Of a DNA stretch of 52,184 nucleotides, positions 7,439 to 18,000 are shown piece by piece; the stretch's first letter is position 1; each line of letters begins with the position of its first letter. A program made the translations under genes and the position numbers. Source of the stretch: a virus. Below the pieces are notes generated by a model that did no database searches, was not told where the DNA came from, and was given only the letters and a program-made list of their open reading frames with translations. Location: the IMG/VR virus record IMGVR_UViG_3300044858_004443, positions 1 through 52,184 of that record. One strand, given 5' to 3'.

Positions 7439-7660
7439 ATGGAATATATTACAATTACCTATGTCGGGAGAACTCCCGGGTATGTGGCGAAAGTAGGAAG
7501 TTCCATATATGAATTCGAATGGAATAAATCTCTCGGTATTGGCAAACGCCAAGGAGAGGTAAATCCAAAAGATATTTCTAAGATCGCTAATTGGCGTGAT
7601 AAGAAAGGTCGGAAAATATTCCGGCTTGATAAAATAGGAGGAAATACAAATGGCAGTTAA
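7439..7660 (+). CDS. Small conserved-looking protein before tail tube
   Basis: This 73-residue basic protein (MEYITITYVGRTPGYVAKVG, later WNKSLGIGKRQGEV and WRDKKGRKIFRLDKIGGN) has no Shine-Dalgarno site and follows a leaderless-type -10 box. Its sequence reads like a compact beta-barrel or strand-turn protein. It overlaps the tail tube start by 11 nt, and the tail tube ribosome site lies inside its last codons, so translation through it may open that site. A role as a minor tail or joining protein is possible. The family was not recognised. Confidence 0.5.
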   Translation: MEYITITYVGRTPGYVAKVGSSIYEFEWNKSLGIGKRQGEVNPKDISKIANWRDKKGRKIFRLDKIGGNTNGS

Positions 7661-8234
7661 TGTCGCAAATATTGTCGTTGGTGAGGCAACCATTAAGCTT
7701 GGTCCATCGGCTAACGCAACAACGATCGCTGCAATGGATAACTTCGCTGATGTCGGTGCCACACAAAATGGTGTCGAAATTTCATGGGAGCCAGACATTG
7801 TAGATATTGAGATCGACCAATTCGGTGATGCCGCAAAGTTGATTCAGTCCAAAGTTAAGGTGATGGTGAAGACCACGCTTGCTGAGGCAACATTGAACAA
7901 CCTTGCAATCGCTTGGAATTATGATGATGTCGATGGTGGTGACGACATCAAGGCAAACTTAGCAGGTTCGGGTGCAAATACAAACACCTTCCTGTTCGGT
8001 TCGCAGAACGTGTACCCACGTGAAAAGGGTCTGGTCATTGTTGGCTCAGCCCCCGGATCGTCGGCAGCAGCAATCAAGACTCGTTCCTACTACACAAAGC
8101 GTGCGGTTTCGATGGAATCATCGATGATCAGCATGAAGCGTGCAGAGGCAACGATGTTCACTGTTGGTTTCCGTATTCTCCCCAAGACAGAGGATACAAA
8201 CTACGAGTACGGCAAGATTATCGATCAGCAATAA
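7650..8234 (+). CDS. Major tail tube protein
   Basis: The 194-residue product starts MAVNVANIVVGEATIKLG and contains VGATQNGVEISWEPDIVDIE, then FGDAAKLIQSKVKVMVKTTL. This matches the beta-sandwich tube subunit of siphoviruses. It is preceded by AGGAGG 9 nt from the ATG. Codon choice shifts in the second half (many CGT, TTC, AAG, AAC codons), unlike the AT-ending codons of its neighbours, as expected for an abundantly made structural protein. A hairpin set follows its stop and the chaperone pair comes next, which fixes the identity by order. Confidence 0.8.
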   Translation: MAVNVANIVVGEATIKLGPSANATTIAAMDNFADVGATQNGVEISWEPDIVDIEIDQFGDAAKLIQSKVKVMVKTTLAEATLNNLAIAWNYDDVDGGDDIKANLAGSGANTNTFLFGSQNVYPREKGLVIVGSAPGSSAAAIKTRSYYTKRAVSMESSMISMKRAEATMFTVGFRILPKTEDTNYEYGKIIDQQ

Positions 8235-8255
8235 TTGATTGAAAAATCGTGAAGT

Positions 8256-8317
8256 AGCCCTCGCAGGCTTCTATCTTGTGATAAACTTGATGGGAGAAGC
8301 GAGGGCTTCTTTATTTT
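8256..8317 (+). terminator. Overlapping terminator and antiterminator hairpins (attenuator-like)
   Basis: AGAAGC (8295-8300), GAGG and GCTTCT (8305-8310) form a tight 6-bp hairpin followed by TTATTTT, a plausible intrinsic terminator. An upstream AGCCCTCGC (8256-8264) pairs over 9 bp with GCGAGGGCT (8299-8307), and an upstream GCTTCT (8267-8272) can also pair with AGAAGC. Either upstream pairing would disrupt the terminator hairpin. This could reduce expression after the tail tube while allowing some read-through into the chaperones. Confidence 0.55.
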
Positions 8318-8340
8318 ACAAACAAGGTAGGTAAACAGTA

Positions 8341-8643
8341 ATGAGTGATAATAAGGACATTTTGGCTGGAACTGAAATTCTTTTTGCAGATGGAAAGAAG
8401 AGAGTTATTAAGCCTTTGACAATTCGTAATCTTCGTAAGTTTATGAAGATTGTCAAGAATCTTAAGAACGATGAAACTCTTGAGGATGCAGACATTGACG
8501 TAATGGTTGAGGCAGCCGCTGTTGCATTGGCTGTCGTCGATCCAGAACTCGCAGGCGATAAGGAGAAGTTGGAGGATGTTCTTGATCTCAAGTCATTCGG
8601 CGCTCTCATGACTGCCGCAATGGGGTCCGACCCTTCCTTCTAG
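8341..8643 (+). CDS. Tail assembly chaperone, short form (gpG-like)
   Basis: The 100-residue product (FADGKKRVIKPLTIRNLRKF, then a helical C-terminus) has the usual length and place of the lambda gpG-type chaperone, between tail tube and tape measure. It ends at TAG 8641. A second frame, -1 relative to this one, is open from 8586 to 8969 and has no good start of its own, so part of the ribosomes are expected to shift and make a longer gpGT-like protein. These chaperones coat the tape measure during tail assembly and are absent from the mature virion. Confidence 0.75.
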   Translation: MSDNKDILAGTEILFADGKKRVIKPLTIRNLRKFMKIVKNLKNDETLEDADIDVMVEAAAVALAVVDPELAGDKEKLEDVLDLKSFGALMTAAMGSDPSF

Positions 8644-8969
8644 GCGAGGAGAGTGAGGTATCTTCCGACACAAGTTGGGAAGACATTCCTCTCCTCAAAT
8701 ATGAGTCTGAAATATTTATAAAAACCGGAGCTTGGAACAGCATCGGAGAGTTGGAGTCATGTCTTACTCTCAATGAGCTGTTCCTTCTCTATCGTGCAGC
8801 TGTTAATGAAACAAGTACTGCTATGAAGATTGCTGCAGCCGCTCAGGGTGCTGATGTTGATTTTGATGAAGACTGGTATAATCCTGCGCCTAAGAGAATT
8901 GTCCAAGGACTTGATATTATGCAAATGGGAATTGGTCTTGGATATGAAGTTTCTCAAAAAACTGATTGA
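8622..8969 (+). CDS. Tail assembly chaperone, -1 frameshift extension (gpT-like)
   Basis: Frame -1 is open from 8586 through the stop of the short form to TGA 8967. Only slippage between 8586 and 8643 joins the two. GGGG at 8622-8625 allows a GGG-decoding P-site tRNA to re-pair perfectly after moving back 1 nt; CCC at 8631-8633 is a weaker alternative. The extension (EEESE-type acidic linker, then LTLNELFLLYRAAVNETSTA and a helical end) would give a fusion of about 209 residues if slippage is at the G-run. The exact site is inference; the frame geometry is seen directly. Confidence 0.65.
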   Translation, partial: GVRPFLLGEESEVSSDTSWEDIPLLKYESEIFIKTGAWNSIGELESCLTLNELFLLYRAAVNETSTAMKIAAAAQGADVDFDEDWYNPAPKRIVQGLDIMQMGIGLGYEVSQKTD

Positions 8970-8976
8970 TAAAACC

Positions 8977-9005
8977 TTGATTTTATCGACCTAATGTGTA
9001 ATAAT
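8977..9005 (+). promoter_or_regulatory. Putative tape-measure promoter (TTGATT, 17 nt, AATAAT)
   Basis: TTGATT at 8977-8982 and AATAAT at 9000-9005 are spaced by 17 nt, 15 nt before ATG 9021, which has no Shine-Dalgarno site. The -35 lies in a 7-bp AT hairpin (GATAAAA at 8968-8974 with TTTTATC at 8981-8987). A 14-codon frame beginning at ATG 9010 overlaps the tape-measure start out of frame and may be chance. Confidence 0.35.
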
Positions 9006-9020
9006 TAATATGGCTGAACT

Positions 9021-12000
9021 ATGTCTGATACACCAACACCGTATGGGGATATAAAATTTACTGTCACTGCAGATACGTCTGAAGCTGCGATTTTACGTCA
9101 AAGTTTAGCTCAAGTATCTGCACAAATTAATAATACTGTAAGTACAGTAAATAAGCTTGCCAGTACACAAGCGATGCTTCAAAGAATTACTGCTGGTACT
9201 GGTAATAGCACAAAAGTTTTAACTGGTTTAATTGCTGCTAATAATAAAGCGCAAGTTCTTAATAATAAAATTATTAGCGATGCTGTAAGGCATCATGCTG
9301 CTTTAACAAAAGAGATTGATAGGCTCGGAACATCATCTCCAAAAGCAACTGCGGCACTAAATGCTCAAGCCAATGCAATGCAACGCCTGACTACCAGCTC
9401 GAGAGAGCTGACAAGAGCGCTGCAGGCAACATCTATCCAACAATGGGCTAACAGGGCTAAAGGCTCGTTGACTCAAATGAACATGAGTATTCTTAGGACA
9501 ACTGCTCAAACACTTGCATTTACAAGAGCCTTAAGAACAGCGTTCTTTAGCTTTGCAGACTTAGAGCAAGAATCTGCAAGAGTTACAAAACTTATGGTTG
9601 ACAACTTTGGATCTGGAGAGGAAGCTATTAGGCTTGCTTCTGAACAAACAAAGGAATTGGGTAAACTTCTTGATCAAGTAACTAGAAAATTTGGAACAAG
9701 CAGGGTGTTGGTTCAAAGTCTAGCAGGTGACTTTGCAGAACTTGGCATAGGTGATATTCAAGGTCTTAAAGATCTTGTTGAATTAACAACTACTGTTGAG
9801 AAATTAGGTAACGTTGATATTGAACAATCACAAAGATTTGTTGAATCAATGTTGCAAAATATTTTAAGAGTTAAGAGAGAGCAGTATGCAGCAAGAGGTC
9901 TTTCGTTAGATTTAACTGACCCTAAGCAATTTAGCAATATTATTGCTGAATTAAGAGGTCAGCTTGCTGAGTTCAACTTAGTTGAAAATAAAACTTCTCT
10001 ATCACTAAAAGATCTAGCAGACGCATTCCCAGAAGTCTCGGCTGCAGCAACAACATTCGGACTGTCAATGACAGAATCCGCAGCGCTGCTCGCTCCGATG
10101 GTTGCTTCTGGTTTCCAGGTCGGCGCATCTGCTAACTCTATCAAAGTTTCATTGCAAAGAATGGTTGCAATGACAAAACAAAATTCAGTAATTCTTGGTG
10201 AGCTTAATCAAGCGCTCGGACCAGATTTTGACTACTCTGCTGGTGTAAGTATGGAAAATATTCAAAAGCTTACAGATGGTTTTAATAATCTATTAAGCAT
10301 TAAGGGCGAGCAGGGAACACTGGAGCTGTTTGCAAGATTGTTCGGCGTTCGTCAGGGACCAAGAATGGAAACATCCTTTAGGCAGTTGGCAGTATTTCAA
10401 AAAGCGCTAGGAGAAATGGGAACAACAGAAGCCAGGATTGCTGAAGTAATTCAAAAAAATGTTAATGCGAGATTAAAGTCTGCCGGGTTTGCTGAGACTG
10501 AGCAGATTCAAGTAAAAAAAATGGTGGATATCAGTAATTTACACAGAAAAGCTACTGAAAATATTAATGGTCAATATACAAAAAGAGCTAAAATAATTCG
10601 TGAGGGTCAAAAGTTAGCTTTTGATGAATTAACTAAAATTTATGGAACAACAGGTGATGAGTCTAAAGATTTCTTAAGCAAAATAGGAACTGAGTCCGGT
10701 AAGATATTGATGTCTAGTGCTTTTAGAATTGAAGACGTAGCGCAAAAGCAATTAGAGACTGAATTGCAAATTGGTCTAGATACCACTATAACAAAATTTA
10801 GAATAATGAAGGAAGAAATATTGGCGATCGGAAGAGTGATCGTAACAGCCTTCAAGCCATTGATAGAATTTTTTACACCAATAATACAAAAGATTAGAGA
10901 TTTTGTAGAAAATCTTGGACCGCTCGGTAAAAAAGCTATAAGTTTTGGTGTTATATTTTTAGGTTTGATACCATCTATAAAACTTTTGACAGTTTCATTT
11001 AGATGGTTCTTTACAGGGGCGCTGTCGAGTATTGCAAGGCTTGCAACAGGTTTTGGCAAACTTGGGTCTAGGATTATTGATGTTACCGAACTTGTTGATC
11101 GTGGAGCTGGGGCTTTAAAAAATTGGCAAAAGGCAACATCCTTGCCAGGGACAACAAAAGTTCTCTTGTCTGGAAGAAAGCGTGGTGCTATAACAGATGT
11201 ATCTGGATTGGACCCGTCAGCTCAGCAAGTATTGCAACAGGGTTCAACGCCAACATCTGCTGACCTTAAAAATATTTTTAAACGAGCCATCGGGCTTCCT
11301 GTCGGTGGTGATGCATTAACTGGATTAGATGCTGCCATAAAAGCAGTTGATGCAACTGCAGAAACTGCAGCTGATGCTGCCGATGCTGCTGCAACGACTG
11401 CTAAATCTGTTAGCGATGGAGTTAGTGAAGCATTAAAGGCTGGGTTTAAAGGAACTGTATTCACTAGCAACAGATTCATGGGGAATACATTTACTGGTGG
11501 TCCCGGAGGTGGAGGCACAGGTCGTGGACCTAGAACACCTGGGTCTCCTAGAACACCTACCGATACAAGACCAACATATGGTCCCCCAGCACCTGGTCCT
11601 GTATATGGACCAGCAATGCCGCCTCCAGATACAAGACCAACATATGGTCCATCCCTGCCTTCAGATGCAAGACCAATTTATGGTCCATCGCTACCTCCAT
11701 CTGTAACTGGCACAAGCAAGATACCAGCCGGTGGTTTTAGAGTACCAACAACTCCTGTATTGCCATCAATTCCAGGTCCTGAGCCAGTTAAAAAAGCTGC
11801 TAAAGCCGCTAAAAAAGCCGTCAAGGAAACAATAGATACTGCAGCGGCATCAGTTGCCACAGCAACTGCAACAGTCGGTGCCGCAGTTGCTGATGTTAGC
11901 TCCACAGTTGCATCTGTGGCTGCTGGGGCTGCAGAAACGGTTAGCGAGGGTGTCTCTAGTGCCGTAAGTGCTACTAAAACAGTTGCTAGTGGATCAAAAG

Positions 12001-15000
12001 TTACAAAAGCTGCAGCTCAAATGACAACACTAAAAGTTTCAGAGATAGTTTCAGTTTATGACAAACTTGGTGTTGCTTTGCCAGATGAATACCAATTCTT
12101 AAGAAGTTTAGATAAAGAATGGCAGGTAGCGACAAAAACTAAGCAGAAAGTTCTAAAAGATATAGCTGCACAAGCAAAAGGTGGTGATTTAACAAATCTT
12201 GGTGGTCCACTCGGAAGAATCGAGCGCATCGGAAAATCAGAGGTTATCTTTACATCTCCAGAATCAAAGAGATCACTAAAGCCAACTTCAAAACAAATAG
12301 CTGAACGTGCTCTTCGACCAGATGTAATGGTTCCATTTGGTCAAGATGAGATTGTTAGCGATTTATTAGAAGAAAGACTGAAGAGGGTTCCGAAGGTCGG
12401 TTCAACTATTCCTGCAAAAGCAAAGCCATTAGCTGGGGTTATTGAAAATCTTAAAATTAGAGGCAAAAAAATACAAGAAAATATAAATCAATTAGCAGAA
12501 ACTGGTATGAAAGCAGCTGAGCGTGCGGCGGCTCAGGCTGATAGTGTTCTTAAATATGGTGCTACTGAAACAAAATTGTTAGCTGATGAATTTAAAGGTT
12601 TAACACTAACTCCTAAAGATACTGCAGCAGGGGTGATTGAAGTTGAAAGAGAAGTTAGGGTTCTTAGCGAGTATGAAAAAGCAGTTGAAGAGGCAAGAAT
12701 TGCACAAAAAGAATTTGAAGATCTTACATCGTCTGCATCACAGCAGGATGTGCAAAGATTGGCAAATAAAGCAAAAGCAACTAGAGAAAAAGTTGTCAAG
12801 CTTGAAAAGACAAAAAGGAATGTTGTTCGAACAGCAACAAAATTTGATATAGTACCAGCAGCTCCGGTATCTCAAGAGCTGCAAAATTTTAGAGATATAA
12901 CATCAAGAAAACTACAGCTCTTAGGACCACAAAGAACTCTTTTGCCAAAAGGTGTTAACACACAAGAGCAAGTTAGTAAAGCTCTAGCAAGTGCCGTTGC
13001 TCAAGAAAAGATTTTGCTCCCGAAGGGTGGTATTAATCAAAACTTAAAATTAATAGCTGGATATAGAGCTTTAATGGTTGAGAAAATTGAAGCTATAAAT
13101 AAAGCAATTGACAGTGGCGATGATGTGATTGTTAAAAATCTTAAACAAATCGGTTATAAGAGTAAGCAAGAAATTGCAAAAATGACTAGTAAAACATCTA
13201 AAACTCAGGCTGCAGCTCAGAATCGTGAATTGATAAGAAAACTCGCAGCAAAGTCTGTCCGTCTAGATGAGCTAGATCCAGAGTCGCCAGCTTATGATCC
13301 TAATGCTGGGCGTAGATTATTTACAAAAGGCATGGCTGATAAAGTTGCAAACGAGAGGATTGTGCAACAATCTGATAGTCAAATATTAAATAGAATATCT
13401 CCAACAACAGATAAAGCTAAAGCTAGTATAATTGCAGAAAGAAATGCTGCAAGAACAAGAAATGCTGCAAAAGAAGCGGATATATTGAATAAAACAATTA
13501 ATCAGATGACTTCTGATTACACTGTTGAAGCGCAGCAGTCTAGATCTAAAGCAGTTACAGCGTTTAAGAAAACACGTAACGCACTAATAAAGAAATTTGG
13601 AAGCATTGAGGCTGCAGAGGTAGCATTAAGTAATGCTGTAAATGCAGAGCTTGCAGTTCAAAAAGGAGCTCTTTCTGCACCAACTGCTGCTGTAAAGAAA
13701 ACGGTTTCAAGAACAACGTCAATAGTTGCATCCGGAACTGCGGCAGTTAAAGAAACAGTTGATACTGTAGCAAGAACTGCAAGCAGTGTCCCATTCATAT
13801 TGAAAGATTCATTGGGTGGGTTCAGAATGTTCCATTCAGCCGCCTCTGAAGCAGTCTCATCTTCAGTCGTTGCATCTACTAAGACAATTGGATCTGAGAT
13901 AAGCAGGTTGCTCGATGATGTAATAGTAAGAGCACTTCCGGCTGGATTTGATCCAGCAAAAGCTAAAGTCATGCGTTCTGTCATTGCAGAGGTATTGGCA
14001 AAGACACCAATAACAGCAGCAAGTGCGGCAACTCCGGCAGCTCAAAGTTTTATGTCCCATGTTCTTGGCGGCATGGGTGATGATATTGCAAGGGTTATAA
14101 ATTCACTTGCGCCAGATATTACTTCGGCAATATCTGCCGGTGGCATATCAGCAAAAGGTGGAATTGTGCAAACAGCAAAGGCAAGAGCTGTTGGTTCCTT
14201 TAATAAATTGAAATCATTAACTACTGCAAAAATTCTTGGTGATCTAGGAATGCTTAGAACTGGTATTGAGGCGGCAGTGTTTGATGCCGTAGCCGCTGCT
14301 GGCTATGCAATTGAGAGTACAACAAGTTCTATTGGTGAAGCTATTAGGGCTGGTACATATACGGAAGCAATGATCCCAGGGTATTTAGATGAATTGACCG
14401 CAAAGAGAGAAAAGAGGAGCGCTAGGGCGGTAGAGAGTGGGTCTGCTGGTGCTGCGGCTGCTGCTGAGGCTAGAGGTGAGCCGATATCGAGAGGAGAAAA
14501 GAATGCTGCTAGAAGAAGAAAAAGGGCTCTAGAGAGGCTTGTTAAGGAAGGCAGAGCGCCAGATCTTGAGGCAGCCGGCAGTCTTTATGATAAGGCTCTC
14601 GCAGGTGGAAAAGAAGAGCTAGACAAATTATTGCCAAAAACAAAAGCTAGCGTCGGTTCGGCGGTTAAGGAGGCGGTTGGTGATGCTGCTGAGGCTGCAA
14701 AGGAAACAGCATCTGAGGCTGTCGAAGCTGTTGGAGAAAAACTAGACGAAGCTGTTAAAACAGTTAGCGATGCTACAACTGGCGCAATAGATGATGCTAC
14801 TAAAGCTGTAAAAGATAAAGTTCGTGCACCATCGACAAAAGGGATGAAAGTCGAGGATATGGGGCGTGCTGAGCTTGTAAGGGAGAAAGGGAGATTGCAA
14901 AGTGCTATTAAGAAAGCACCTTTGGATATCTCTGTTCTTGATGAGGAGATAACAAAGAAGAAAGCCCTCATTGATGCTATGGATCCAGCGTCCAAGGGGC

Positions 15001-18000
15001 TTAAGACGAATGCAAGAATTATTGCTGAACATACAGCGTTGGTAGAGAAGAGAAATGCATTAAGTGCTAAGCTTGCTTCATCTGAAGCAAGGCTTACTGA
15101 GGTTAATAAGCGACTTGCTGAGACAAAGACCGCCGAGGCAGCATCTTCAAAGAAAGCAAAGCCAGCAGCTGCCGCAGCAGCAGCTGGTGCCGCACCAACT
15201 GGAGCCCCAAGAGCTCCAAGAATACCAACTGCTGCTGCGCCAGCCGCATCCGTTGCCGCTGTGACGAGCTCAGCAGTTGTTGAAAAACTTGATGAAGTTA
15301 TTATTGAATTCGATCGGTCCCTTGCAAACTTTTTTAAGGGACCAAACTTCTTTCAGGGACCAAACTATTTTGCTGGTCCAATAACAGCAATGCCCAATGC
15401 AAAATTTAAAGATGTAAAGAAGAGATTTTCTGATTTAACTGACGATGAAAAAAAGAAGGTATTGTCTGGTCATACTAAGAGAGCTGATGAAGCTAAGGCA
15501 AGAATTTTAGCAAGAAAAGCTGGCGCTACTGGTGCAGGCACGGTTGATGATGCTGCCGCAGCGGCAAGTGGTGCTACTGCTGCTACTGCCGCAAAGGCTG
15601 GGTTGTTGAGGAAATCTTTGTCCGGTCTTGGTGGATTGATGGGGAGCGGGTTGGTTCGTGGTGCACAAATTGGTAAAGCTGCACTGCAGGGGATGTTTGG
15701 AATAGTTGGCAAGTCTGCATCAGAGTTCTGGAAGATGAGTGCTGCATTTATCAATATGTATACAACCGCAATCAGCAGTGCATCATCAAGCTCAAGGCTT
15801 GCATCCATTTCTGCAATGATTGGGGCAAAAGCAATTGCAGTTGTTGGTAAAGCTGCAGCTATTACGGATAAAGCTATAAAGAAATTAGCAGGATCGTTCT
15901 TGGCTCTTGGGAGAACAATTGCCACAACAACAAATGCTGAATTGACAAGATTCTTTGCTTCGCTTCAAAAGAGTAAAATATTAAAGGCTTGGGGTTTCTT
16001 ATTATTTACCGGAATGTTGCCCTTGATCAAGGGTTTTAAAGTGCTGACAATTGGTGCAGTTAAATTCATTACAACAATGAAATTTAGCGCTCTCATTGGT
16101 GGATTTCAGCAATTATATCAGACGGTTTTAAGGACTGCATTAAGTTTCGCTGCTCTAGCTATTAAGCTAAATGCAGCAATGCTAATGATTGCGCCAATAT
16201 TGATACTGGTGTTTTCGATTATATCAAAAGTTAAAAGAGGCATCTCAGGTCTGTCGCCAGCTATGGACAATTTTAAAGCTGCTTGGGTGGCAATAAAAGA
16301 TGCGATATATATACTTGCTGCTCCTTTGGAAAATCTTATTGCTTCATTTGGCGGTATTGGGGCTCAAGGCGATTCGGTTAAAAGAACCGCAGGTGTAATT
16401 TGGTTGATATCTAAAGGTGTAAGGGCTGCTGCTGAAGCATTCCAAAGATTCGCTGCCGGTCCTGGTCTTAAATATATGAAGAGTGCTGTTGTTCCAATTA
16501 TAACAAGAATTGTTAATAGATTTATACTTCTTGGAAGAGCGATAAGTGCCGCATTTGGTGGTCGAAGCGGAGAGGCGGCAAAGAATTTTAAAGGCTTCTT
16601 ATACTCAATGCTTTATGAAGCAGTTGCATTTATTGGTAAATTTATAAGCTTAATAGCATCTGCACTAGAAATGTTTGCACCAACATTGGCTAAGATAATT
16701 GATGCCATTGTTGCTGCAACTATCACAGCATTTAGAAAAATTATGAATTTTGCAAAAGAAGTAATGCTGCTTCTAGGATCAATTATAACAGTTATTGGTG
16801 GAATATCTGGTCAAATTGGCATTGCCCTTGGTGGTGCAGCAATTGTTGCTGGTGGTGTTGGCATCGGACTTCTTGATATCAAATTAAAGGAATTTGAGGA
16901 AAGCGCTAAGAGTGGTGGCTTAGGGGCTGGGAAGGCAATTGCAAATGGAATTACTAGTGGTGCAAAAAAAGCTGCTCGTGGTATGGAGACTCTTAAAACT
17001 TTAGTTGGTGAAAAATATGGTGATTTGATGGGTGTCGGTATAAACACTGCTCTTGCTTCAAGAATTGCAAAAGACATGCCAAAAGATGTTAAGAATAAAA
17101 TTATAAGGTCTGCCGATGATGCAAGAGCTGGTGGAGAATCGCTCGGGCAAGAAATTGCAAAGGGCATTAAGAAAGGTCTAACAGATCTCAAATCAGAATT
17201 TACAGATAAGTTTTTTGGAAAAGCTGATTCTGAAATTGATAAATTTGTAGAGAAATTAAAAGATGGTTTAAATGAACAGAAAGATAAAGCGCTAGAGGCA
17301 TTTGATAATCAAATAGAAGCTATTGAAGCTCTTGGTGAAGCAGAAGAAAGGCTTACTGCGACTGTTGAATACGAAGAAAAGCGTCGTGAGATGATACGAG
17401 AGCGTGCTCTTGATAGAGAAAATTATTTGCGTGAAAGAAAAGTCGCTGCGTATGAGGGAAGGGCTGAAGATGTAAGGTCATTAGACCTTACATTTAGAAA
17501 GAGTAGTGTGGAGAAAGATAAGGAGATTAAAGACTTTGATCTAGATAGAGTTAAGACTCTCCAGGCTCAAAATAGAGAGGATGCTGTCAAAGTAATTAAT
17601 AAACAAAAAGAGCAATTGATCAAAGAATATGACAAGATGTTTAAAGACTTTGATCAAAGAATTGAAGACATAAAGGTTCGTGGATTTAGTAATGAACAAG
17701 AGTTTGTGCAAATGTTTGGCAATTTACAAAACGCTGCATCGGTATTTTCTGACGATCTCTCTTCAACTTTCATGAAAGCTATGGAAAGTCTTCCAAATGC
17801 AATAAGAGAATCAACAGATCCATCTATTGGAATGTTTAGTACATCAATGGATAAAATGGTTCAAGAAGCAAAGAGAACTTTCGGTATTGGAGTAACTAGT
17901 GCAAGTTCAGAATCAATACTTGGAGCTGCTTATTTCCTTGCTAAGGGAATGCCGGGTGCGTTTAGACAAGCATTTGATTCAGGTATTGTTTCACAATTTG

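Noticed and set aside
9010-9054. 14-codon upstream frame at the tape-measure start
   Set aside because: No ribosome site and no independent sign of coding; kept only as a remark in the promoter entry.
11497-11706. Pro/Gln-rich 69-codon frame
   Set aside because: Shadow of the Pro/Gly-rich linker of the tape measure in another frame.
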